Positions 12,127-20,024 of a stretch of DNA of 64,000 nt are shown piece by piece; positions within the stretch are counted from its first letter, which is position 1, and every line of letters starts with the position of its first letter. Source of the DNA: Streptomyces platensis (GTDB taxonomy: Bacteria; Actinomycetota; Actinomycetes; Streptomycetales; Streptomycetaceae); NCBI RefSeq assembly GCF_008704855.1, contig NZ_CP023691.1, positions 1,116,001 through 1,180,000 of the forward strand, written 5' to 3'. The notes beneath the pieces are model-generated. The model worked only from the letters and a program-made list of their open reading frames with translations, ran no database searches and was not told the DNA's origin. The position numbers and the translations under genes were made by a program.

Positions 12127-14006
12127 GGAATCTCCAGAGTGACTGTGGTGGGGCCGCCAAGTGGACTGTGCACGGCGAGACTTCCGTCGAAGGTAGCGAG
12201 CCGCCGCTGGACGCCGCGCAGCCCGCTGCCCTTCGCCGGATCGGCTCCCCCGACCCCGTTGTCGGTGAGCGCGATCCGCAGCTGGTTCGCCGTGTAGCGC
12301 ACATCGATGTGCACACGGCCCGCCTCGGCGTGTTTGGAAACATTGGTGAGCAGTTCGGACACCGCGAAATAGGCGGCGGACTCGACGGGGCGCTCGGGAC
12401 GCCCGGGCAGATCGATCCGCAGACCGACGGAGAGCGGCGAGTCCAGGGCCAGCCCGCGGATGGCGTCCGCGATACCGCGTTCGGCGAGCACCGGCGGATT
12501 GATCCCGCGGATGAGATGGCGTAACTCGATGAGCGCCTTCGCGGAGGCTTCCCTGGCGGTCCCGACCATCGTCTTGGCGGCAGCCGGGTCGCGTTCGATG
12601 AGCGCCTCGATGGCGCCGAGTTTCATTCCCATGGCCACCCACTGCGCCTGCGCCCCGTCGTGCAGATCCCGTTCGATCCGGCGCAGCTCCGAGGAGAGGG
12701 TTTCCCGGGCCTCCATCCGGGTCTCGGTGAGCTGGTCCACCCGGCGGCCGAGCAGCGCCGACTTGGTCGGCCCGAGGAGGAGCCAGCTCCACAGGCCGTG
12801 CAGCCGCAGCAGCGGGATGGCGAGCAAACTCCCGGTCAGGGTGCCGACCACACCGATCAGGGGAGCGGTGGCGATCGGGTAGTCGCCGAGGACCGGGACG
12901 CCGCGGGTCAGCAGGGGCCAGCTTTCGAAGGTGTGGAAGTCGACGAAGAGCTGAAGCAGCGACGCCCAGGCCCAGGACCAGATCAGGCCGAAGAAGCAGT
13001 ATCCGGTGACCAGTACGGGCACCGCGGCGAGCAGCACCCCCACCACGGGATCGAGCAGCAGCCAGAGCAGGTCCCGCCAGGTGGCGAGGTCCCGGGCGTT
13101 CTGCCGGTACCGCAGGGACCGCAGCGCCATCTCCGGGGTGCGGTACAGCGTGCGGCCGATCTGGTAGGTGCCGTCGGGCCGGGGCGGTGGCAGGACCGGT
13201 TCGGGCAGATAGGGCCGGTCGATCCGGATGCCGGTCCACTCCTGGATCTGCTGCCGGCGCCAGGAGGTGAGCTGCCGGCCGGCGACCAGCACGGTCGGCC
13301 AGGCCCACAGCAGGATCGGCACCATCGCCAGCAGATGCATGAGGGCGGCGGCCAGTTCGGTGACCGCGAGTCCGGCGGTCAGGGCCAGCCGCCAGGTGGC
13401 GAGCCCCCCACGGCCGATCCGGATCAGCGCACGGCGTATTCCGGAGTCGGCGGCGGACGCGAGGAGTTGGCAGGTCCAGCGCCCGTGCAGATGGAGCAGG
13501 ACCGGCCCGAATCCGAAGCCGGCCAGTGCCGTCGCCGCAGCGACCGGGACGGTGATCCCGGGGTGTCCGGGCCAGTACCACGGGGCGGTGGCGCCCACCA
13601 CGACCAGGGTGAGCGGCAGCAGCGCCGTGACGCTGCCGGCGACGGGATTGATCAGCATCCACAGGATGTCCCGGGAGGTGGCCGGGTCCTTGACCAGCCA
13701 GTCCCAGCGCCGTTCGTAGGAGAGCTTCTTCGGGGTCAGGTAGAGCCGGTTCTTGTAGCGGTACCAGCCGTCGGGTTCGGGTTCGGGTGGCGGCGGCGGG
13801 GGCTGGTACGGCACCGGGATGTCCACCCCGCACCACCGGCCGGCGAGGGTGCGGTAGACATTGAGCGGATCGCGGTACCACTGGGCGAGCGACTGGATGC
13901 CGAAGAGCGTGCCGAGGCCGACGGCGGCCAGCATCGGGCCGGCGGTGAGTCCCAGCCCGAAGAGCACAAGGCCGCGCAGGGGCGCCCAGAGGTGCCGTCC
14001 GAACAT
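12108..14006 (-). CDS. Membrane sensor histidine kinase, HisKA_3 type
   Basis: The protein is 632 residues. A long N-terminal region carries several membrane segments, then a HisKA_3 dimerisation helix with His449 in ERDLHDGAQAQ, then an HATPase domain (SELLTNVSKHA, DNGVGG, GSGLRGVQRRL). The sensor half seems internally duplicated: a W/TY-x-(K/G)xLY-x-TP block followed by RDxLW-x-L-x-x-P-V-x-G and a membrane pair occurs twice, near residues 80-150 and 285-360. Codon 495 is TTA. ATG 14006 (MFGRHLW) was preferred over an upstream ATG at 14060. It overlaps the response regulator by 19 nt. Confidence 0.93.
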   Translation of the reverse strand: MFGRHLWAPLRGLVLFGLGLTAGPMLAAVGLGTLFGIQSLAQWYRDPLNVYRTLAGRWCGVDIPVPYQPPPPPPEPEPDGWYRYKNRLYLTPKKLSYERRWDWLVKDPATSRDILWMLINPVAGSVTALLPLTLVVVGATAPWYWPGHPGITVPVAAATALAGFGFGPVLLHLHGRWTCQLLASAADSGIRRALIRIGRGGLATWRLALTAGLAVTELAAALMHLLAMVPILLWAWPTVLVAGRQLTSWRRQQIQEWTGIRIDRPYLPEPVLPPPRPDGTYQIGRTLYRTPEMALRSLRYRQNARDLATWRDLLWLLLDPVVGVLLAAVPVLVTGYCFFGLIWSWAWASLLQLFVDFHTFESWPLLTRGVPVLGDYPIATAPLIGVVGTLTGSLLAIPLLRLHGLWSWLLLGPTKSALLGRRVDQLTETRMEARETLSSELRRIERDLHDGAQAQWVAMGMKLGAIEALIERDPAAAKTMVGTAREASAKALIELRHLIRGINPPVLAERGIADAIRGLALDSPLSVGLRIDLPGRPERPVESAAYFAVSELLTNVSKHAEAGRVHIDVRYTANQLRIALTDNGVGGADPAKGSGLRGVQRRLATFDGSLAVHSPLGGPTTVTLEIPCVLSS

Positions 14007-14526
14007 CGCTCTCCCCGTGTTTCCGATGCCCCCCGCGGGAGCGTTCGCCGCCTGCCACAATACCGACCGGAGGCAGCGGTTCCCGGTTTCTTTTGGCCGA
14101 CACCCCTGGCCTCAATAGGGAGGCATTGGCCGGGAATCGATCCTCAATTCCCGGCGCCCGCGCGCTATCCACGATCCGGGGCATATCCGTGACGCGCCCC
14201 GGAGCGGATCAGCCCCTTCCGCACGGCCGTCCGGATCGCCGCCCGCGGTCCGCCACAAGTCCCAACACCTGGCTGGAAAAGGCGCCTTGGCCCCTCCGAG
14301 GATGGCCAGGTGAAGCCGCCACCGGCACTTTGTCCGCGGAGTCCGGCCCCTCTCTCCGCGGTAAGGAATGAGATATCGGGTAACCGGGGTAGAGGTAGCT
14401 CCACCCGTCGTGTGGCCGTAGCTTGATTCACGGAATGGACCGCCACGGCATATTTTCTGCATACGACGATTCACGATGCGCAAAGGTCCATACCGACTCC
14501 CCTCCCTCATCGCCAGGAGGTATTCG
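14007..14526. other. Gene-free divergent spacer
   Basis: These 520 bases separate the kinase start from the gene at 14527. No ORF here looks coding. A strong ribosome-binding site (AGGAGGT, 14515-14521) serves the rightward gene. Promoters for both directions must lie here, but I see no clear operator. Confidence 0.5.
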
Positions 14527-15351
14527 ATGCGGTCGTCGCGCGGTGCAGCCGTCGCACCGGCCCGGGTCTACGGCGTCGGCGTCTGCGCCGGTCACCTCGT
14601 CGTGCATGACCCCCTGACCGGTACGACCCATCACCGGGACCAGCTGATCACGGTGGGCCGCACGATGCTGCGGGCGAGTGAGGTCGCCGCACACCCCGTG
14701 GCCGACCTGGCCGCGCTGGGCGGCTCGTCGGCCCTCGGGGTGCGCTGGTCCCCGGTGGTACAGCGCGATCCGTCCCCCGCGTGGGTGCCCGCGGACTCTG
14801 TGCACCGCCGGGCGGCGCGCGCGCTGGCCTGCGCCGGGCTGCTCACCGTGGACCTGCACGAGGTCGATCCGCTGCCCACCCCCGATCTCACCGATATCGC
14901 CGGCCATCTCACCGACGACGGCTGCACGGTCAGCCTCACCACCGAACGCGTCCCGGCCGAGCGCCACGCGGAGGCGCTCGCCGACTGTGTCGACGCACTG
15001 CGCATCTGCGTGGACACCGCGGTCACCGGACGGCACCGATTAGGGCCCGGCGAGCGCGAACACCGACTCAGACGCCTGGTCTCCGGTACCCGTGCCATGG
15101 CCTCGGCCGGGCTGCCCACCCAGCTGTACACCCGCGTCATCCCGCCCCCGCCGGGGAACGCCGCGACCCGGTGGCTGGTCGAGCTGGCGGACGCCGTCGG
15201 CGCGCACGGGGTGACCTTCGCCCGCCCCCAGGAGGACGGCACGCTGGCGCTGCCGGACCCGGCCGACTGGGGCGCCGACGCACCGCCCTGCGGAACGCTC
15301 AAGCCGCTGGACGTGCCGCTGGACACGGTGTGTCTGCGTGCCGATGTCTGA
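14527..15351 (+). CDS. Radical-SAM-like fold protein lacking the iron-sulfur cysteines
   Basis: This 274-residue protein is hard to place. The stretch PTPDLTDIAGHLTDDGCTVSLTTE, then DCVDALRICVDTA, then LPTQLYTRVI and RWLVELADAVGAHGVTFA follows the strand-helix pattern of radical SAM enzymes (loop after strand 2, substrate-side strands 3-6). The CxxxCxxC cluster motif and the GGEP motif are absent; only an isolated VCAGH is seen near the N-terminus. It may be a catalytically dead paralogue acting as a scaffold, or a different TIM-barrel protein. AGGAGGT 5 nt upstream fixes the ATG at 14527. Codon 172 is TTA, so expression is probably bldA-dependent. It converges with the LAL regulator gene. 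Confidence 0.7.
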   Translation: MRSSRGAAVAPARVYGVGVCAGHLVVHDPLTGTTHHRDQLITVGRTMLRASEVAAHPVADLAALGGSSALGVRWSPVVQRDPSPAWVPADSVHRRAARALACAGLLTVDLHEVDPLPTPDLTDIAGHLTDDGCTVSLTTERVPAERHAEALADCVDALRICVDTAVTGRHRLGPGEREHRLRRLVSGTRAMASAGLPTQLYTRVIPPPPGNAATRWLVELADAVGAHGVTFARPQEDGTLALPDPADWGADAPPCGTLKPLDVPLDTVCLRADV

Positions 15352-15433
15352 GGAAGCCGTCCGCCGCGCCCGTAGTGGCACGCGGCTCCGACTCCCATAC
15401 GGTGACCGGCAGTTGGCGCCGGGTGCCCGTCGG

Positions 15434-18223
15434 TCAGGCGATATCCGCGATGTCCGCCGGAAGCCCGACCGGCAGATCCGCCCGGCGCTTGATGTTCAGC
15501 TTCCGGTACACCCTCGTCAGATGCTGTTCCACGGTGCTCACGGTGATGTGCAGCTTCCGGCCGATCTCCCGGTTCGTCCGCCCCAGCGCGGCGAGCGCGG
15601 CGACCCGGCGTTCGGCCTCGCTCAGCACGGCCATGCCTTCGGCGTCCTCCCACTGGCTCGTGGCCGGCTCGCTGTTCAGCGGCTCCCTGGTGGCGAGCAG
15701 CTGATGGGACAACTGCTCGGCATGGCAGCTCTTGGCGAGTTGCAGCGCGCGCCGCCGGATCAGCTGGGCGCGGTCCAGTTTGCCGAGGATCTGCCAGACC
15801 TGACCGAGTTCGACGAACGCCTGGGCCAGCTGGTAGCGGTCCCCGCCGGCCTGCAACAGATCGACCACCTCGCCGAGCAGCGGCAGTCGCTGTTTGAGGT
15901 CGCTGACCGAGGCGAGGATGCCGAGGGAGATCCCGCGCATCCGGGTGGAGTCCGGCCCGATCATGCGTAGTTGATCCTTGATGAGCTCCCTGGCCCGGTC
16001 GGTCTGACCCACCCGGACCAGGGCCTGGGCCAGGTCCCCGCGCCAGGGCAGAGTCATCGGGTGATCAAGCTTCCACTTGACCACGAGATCACCTACGGCC
16101 TCGAAATCCTCCAGCGCGGCATGTGGCCGGTCCGTCGCGAGATGGAAATGCCCCCGCGCCGTCCGGTACTGGAGGCCGTAACGGGTGTCCATCATGGACT
16201 GCGGGATCATCTGGTGGAGAAGTGCCTCGGCCCGGTCGAAGTGGCCGCGCATCGTCGCGGCATGTATCGCGTGAGACAGCGGGGAACCGATCGCCACGCC
16301 CCAGCTCCGTGCGGAGAGGGCCGTCAAGGCGCTGCTAGCGTCCCGTTCCGCATCGGCGAGATCACCGAGCCGGAGGCTGACCGCGGCCCTGGTGTCCAGC
16401 AGCACACCGCGCCATGCGGCGGCGTGCTGGCCCTCCGCCTTCTGAAGCAGCTCATTGCACCAGTACATCGCGCGCTCGAACCGCTCGGCAGCGAGGAGTT
16501 CATGCAGCGCGAAGATCACCGATGCCAGCGGAGTCTCCCGGACCCGGGCCCTTTGCAGCACCTGCTCGGGCCCGTCCACGGCCGGGGCGGGTGCGGTGCC
16601 ACGGGGAAGAACGGCGGTGTGCGGCCGGCGCACCGGGCCCGGGGAACTCATGGGTTCGGCCATCGCGGCGTGCCGTTCGACCTGGGCGAAGATCTGCGGA
16701 TACCAGCGGGCGAGCCACTGGCGGGTCAGTCTTCGTTCGGCCGGATCGCGGGAGCCGTCCCCCTCGGGCAGGGCGTCCAGGCATTCCAGCGCGCGCACCG
16801 CTTCCTTGGGGCGGCCGTGCCATGCCAGCGAACGGACCAGCCGCATCACCTCGCGGCCGCTGAGCAACTCCTTCTCCAGCGCCGTCTGCAAGGGCCCGTG
16901 GTGCCGGGTCGCGGCCGCGGGGCTGATCGTCCACTGCACCCAGGCGAGCCGGGCGGTGAGCATGGCGCGCTTGTGCTCGTCGCCGCAGGAGCGGCTGGCG
17001 AACTCCAGGTACTGCACGGCCTCCGCCACCTTGCCGCCCGCCAGCGCCTGCTCCGCGTGGGCCAGCGCCTGGTCGGCGGCGGCGTGCAGCACCCGGACGG
17101 CCCAGGGCTCGTCGGCCTCACCGGCGGCCAGCAGGTAACCCACCACGTCCGAAGGCGCCACGCCATCGTGGTGCAGCAGCTCGGCCGCGCGGCGGTTCAG
17201 TGCGGAACGCTCCTCGGGTGTGAGTTCGTCCAGTACGGCGGTCCGGGTGCCGTGGTAGCGGAACTGGGCGTCGGTGGTCAGCCCCGCCAGTTCCAGGGTT
17301 TCCAGCGCACCGCCCACGACCGACGGCCGCACGTCCAGGAATCGGGCCAGCAGCGCGGGGGCGGCGAACTCGCCCAGCACCGCGACCGCCCGCGCCGTGC
17401 GCAGCAGTTGCGGGCCGCCGCGGCGCAGGATCGCCAGCACGGCCCTGGTGAAGGCCTGCCCGGCGACCGGTTCGACCGCCGCTCCGGCGGCCGCCTCCTG
17501 GTCCGGCGCCAGACTGTCGTCGATCAGGGCGTGCGTCAGCAGGGGGTTGCCACCGGTCACGGCATAACTGCCGGGTGCCTGCTGATCGGCGACCAGGGAG
17601 TCCAGCCGCTGCGCGAGAAGCTGCCCGACCCCCTCCGGGGACAACGGGGACAGCGTGAACTGCCGCGCGTACGGCTGCCTGAGCGCCTCCGCCACCAGCT
17701 CGGACGGCGCTTCGGTCCCCTGGCTGAGCAGCAGCATCACCCGCGCGGTGCCGATCCGGTGCTGGAGGTACGTCAGCACTTGCAGCGAGGCGCTGTCAGC
17801 GAACTGGTGATCGTCCACGGTGATCACCAACGGCCCCTGCCTGCTCAGTTCGAGCAGCCCGACGCACAGGTCGTGCGCGGCCCTGGTCCCGGACTGCGCA
17901 GAGGACGGTGCTTCGCCCCCCACCTGGGGCGTGGTCAGGCCGGCCAGGTGGGACAGCGACTCGGTGGCTTCCGGCGGGGCGGTCGCCCCGCTGAGGAACT
18001 GCTCGATCACACCGAAGCGGAGCGATTGCTCACTGGGCGCGCCCGAGGCCCGCAACAGCGTGGCGCCGGCGGCCACCGCATGCTCCTCGAACGCCCTGAG
18101 CAGGGCAGTCTTACCGCTGGCGATTCCCCCTCGTATCACCGCTACCTTGCCGCACCCTTTGGCGCTGTCACTCAATGCGGCGCGTAGCTCCGACATCACT
18201 GCTTCTCGTTCCACTAACCCCAT
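15434..18223 (-). CDS. LAL-family LuxR transcriptional activator, probable cluster regulator
   Basis: The 929-residue protein has the LAL layout: an N-terminal AAA-type ATPase with Walker A GGIASGKT and a Walker B-like LVITVDDHQ, a long helical TPR-like middle, and a C-terminal LuxR helix-turn-helix (LSEAERRVAALAALGRTNREIG to VEQHLTRVYRKLNI). Such proteins activate macrolide and polyene PKS operons. ATG 18223 follows GGGAGGAA closely; the open frame extends upstream to 18490 without a comparable site. The third codon is TTA, placing the regulator under bldA control. The ACCCCT-type motifs near the PKS, the lipoprotein gene and the ligase gene are candidate targets. Confidence 0.94.
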   Translation of the reverse strand: MGLVEREAVMSELRAALSDSAKGCGKVAVIRGGIASGKTALLRAFEEHAVAAGATLLRASGAPSEQSLRFGVIEQFLSGATAPPEATESLSHLAGLTTPQVGGEAPSSAQSGTRAAHDLCVGLLELSRQGPLVITVDDHQFADSASLQVLTYLQHRIGTARVMLLLSQGTEAPSELVAEALRQPYARQFTLSPLSPEGVGQLLAQRLDSLVADQQAPGSYAVTGGNPLLTHALIDDSLAPDQEAAAGAAVEPVAGQAFTRAVLAILRRGGPQLLRTARAVAVLGEFAAPALLARFLDVRPSVVGGALETLELAGLTTDAQFRYHGTRTAVLDELTPEERSALNRRAAELLHHDGVAPSDVVGYLLAAGEADEPWAVRVLHAAADQALAHAEQALAGGKVAEAVQYLEFASRSCGDEHKRAMLTARLAWVQWTISPAAATRHHGPLQTALEKELLSGREVMRLVRSLAWHGRPKEAVRALECLDALPEGDGSRDPAERRLTRQWLARWYPQIFAQVERHAAMAEPMSSPGPVRRPHTAVLPRGTAPAPAVDGPEQVLQRARVRETPLASVIFALHELLAAERFERAMYWCNELLQKAEGQHAAAWRGVLLDTRAAVSLRLGDLADAERDASSALTALSARSWGVAIGSPLSHAIHAATMRGHFDRAEALLHQMIPQSMMDTRYGLQYRTARGHFHLATDRPHAALEDFEAVGDLVVKWKLDHPMTLPWRGDLAQALVRVGQTDRARELIKDQLRMIGPDSTRMRGISLGILASVSDLKQRLPLLGEVVDLLQAGGDRYQLAQAFVELGQVWQILGKLDRAQLIRRRALQLAKSCHAEQLSHQLLATREPLNSEPATSQWEDAEGMAVLSEAERRVAALAALGRTNREIGRKLHITVSTVEQHLTRVYRKLNIKRRADLPVGLPADIADIA

Positions 18224-18458
18224 GCAGCTCTTCCTCCCCGAAGAAGAACCCCGAGCGCACCTCTCCTGCCCGAGGCAATGCACATTCCCCACAAGATTCA
18301 CTTGAACGACGGCAGTGCCGGACGGCGCGATTGCCACGCCGCTCACCGGAACGCTCACAGTCATCAACATTTTCCCGCCGTCTGAAAACAGGACACCCCG
18401 CCAATCCGGATCCTCGGAGTGCGCATGATGCATAAGGATCCAGCAATGAAGAAGTGTT

Positions 18459-18550
18459 GATTTCACCCTGGTACGCGGATGAAATCTCACCGCCTAGCCA
18501 ATTAGGCAAACGTTGTCAACCAAAGTTGTAAAACTTGACTCAGGAGTCAA
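18459..18550. promoter_or_regulatory. Cluster of three inverted repeats upstream of the LAL gene
   Basis: Within 92 bp there are GATTTCA (18459-18465) with TGAAATC (18480-18486), GCCTA (18492-18496) with TAGGC (18503-18507), and TTGACTC (18535-18541) with GAGTCAA (18544-18550). All lie 236-327 bp upstream of the LAL start. They look like binding sites for dimeric regulators. Nothing in the sequence says which. Confidence 0.5.
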
Positions 18551-19095
18551 TATCGCATTTCAGGAATCGCAACGAGCAAGAAGACAACATCGCCGCCGGA
18601 GGAGATATTCCACGGCCGCATGCCGCTCATCACGGGGGTGGAATTCCCCACCAGCAAGCACCCGGAAAGCGGATTTCCGCGAGACATCACGACCCCCCGA
18701 ATGCCGGAAACGTACACTTGAAATCCGAAGCAGAGAATATCAAGAGGAGTTAAAGTAGGCGTTTTCATGTCGCAAAGGCACTACCGTCAATAATATGAAC
18801 GATCACACCCCTGGGGTTCAAGCCGGTCCGGTGTGACGACAGTCACATGGAGGCGACTAAGTGTACGCCACCGGCCGGCGTGCCATTCGCGCGAATTTCG
18901 CAATCCGATCCGGGCCCGACTGCCGCGGAATTTCAGATTCCGGGTGCCGCCACACCGGCACGGAATTCATGATTCCGCAGTCTGCATTGTCACTGCCTGC
19001 ACAAACACGAACCGGCCGAGCCATCCGGAACACCCCGTTCAACCACCGGAACAACCGCTTCCACCGGCGGTCGACGACACGGCGCCGCCAGATGT

Positions 19096-19320
19096 TCACG
19101 CGAAGCACCGACCACGCTTCTCGGCCTCCTGGGCCTTCCGCAAGGCCTCCTGAGTATGAGTCACGTAAAAGTGCGCTTGAGCAACCAATTGGGGGTCGCG
19201 CGCCATCAGCACAGCCCACGGGCCGAAACTTCCGCACAGGCCTCCGCGGACGAGCGGCAGCGCGCGGACACCAGCGGCCGGCGGGAACTTCTCCGCACCA
19301 TCACACCGTGACCACCCCAC
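19096..19320 (-). pseudogene. Possible coding relic, unknown family
   Basis: The last 60 or so codons of this minus-strand frame read like a real protein end: an LVRGGLCGSFGPWAVLM segment, then a charged helix ending QEALRKAQEAEKRGRCFA and a stop. The upstream half is unconvincing and there is no start site. Third-position G/C is lower than in local genes. It may be the tail of a gene lost by deletion. I cannot name a family. Confidence 0.25.
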
Positions 19321-19878
19321 CCATCAGCGCAATCCGCAGCAGCGCGACGCGAGTTGGCGTGGCGGCACTTGACTGCCTTGACACTCGCACACGAGGAGCT
19401 ACCCAGAGTAAGTACAAGAACTGACCCGTGAGTAACCCGCAAAAGTCAGCTCACCCCGCCGGACCGACGTCTCCACGGGGCACGCCACGAAGGAGGCCAG
19501 GGGCGGCGCACGGACACCTGAGCCGGTGCGGTGGAAGATGGCCGAAAGGAATTCCCGGAGTGGGGTGGAGCGGGGCGCGACGTATCACGCCCGCCGGGCA
19601 GGAAGGTGAACACGCCAGAAAACCAGCAGGCGGAATTGCCCGCGAAACCAAGATCGAGCATGCTGCCCTCCGCGGCACCTCGAACGCCGCGGTGACGGGG
19701 GGGGGCAGACCACGGCGAACGCGACCGCGCCCACGCCGCTCCCCCACGTTCGCCGGACGCCTTCTCGCAGCGGCGCCGATCCCCGCGGTGCGCCCTGTGC
19801 AACGTCCCTGGTAGGCCCGGCCCGCAACGGAATTCCGACCGGAACGTCCCGAGTCCGGGGCGGCAAGAGAAGGGACCT

Positions 19879-19899
19879 TAGGGGTGCGGATAAGGGTTC
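19879..19899. promoter_or_regulatory. Repeated AGGGGT/AAGGGT motif upstream of the ligase operon
   Basis: TTAGGGGT and TAAGGGTT sit in the same orientation 12 bp apart, about 130-145 bp upstream of the ligase start. The same core, ACCCCT in reverse complement, occurs between the PKS and the lipoprotein gene, so this is a candidate shared activator site. Confidence 0.45.
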
Positions 19900-20024
19900 C
19901 CTCCCCGCGCCCCCGCTTCCAGACTCGCCGTAGGTGAGGCACGTGCCCTGCCCTGTCGGCTGGGCGGCTCCCACTGGTTTCCGTAGTGATGCCGCATGTG
20001 AGGTCTGCCCACGAGGAAGGAAGC

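Larger units (their letters stand above)
18224..20024. other. 1.8 kb gene-poor region upstream of the LAL gene and the ligase
   Basis: No ORF shows convincing codon bias on either strand. Base composition is visibly less G/C-rich than in neighbouring genes, especially 18,420-18,800. It holds three inverted repeats near 18,459-18,550, a palindromic ACCCCTGGGGT at 18807-18817, a coding-like relic at 19096-19320, a 9-nt G run near 19696 and a repeated AGGGGT motif at 19879-19899. It probably combines long regulatory regions with decayed sequence. Confidence 0.55.

Noticed and set aside
10250..12343. 697-codon minus-strand ORF across the acyltransferase and response regulator
   Set aside because: It is antisense to the clear acyltransferase and in a wrong frame for the response regulator. 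Its translation is low-complexity.
18861..19424. 187-codon plus-strand ORF in the gene-poor region
   Set aside because: Arg/Ser/Thr/Pro-rich composition, no ribosome-binding site and unfavourable third-position bias indicate chance openness.
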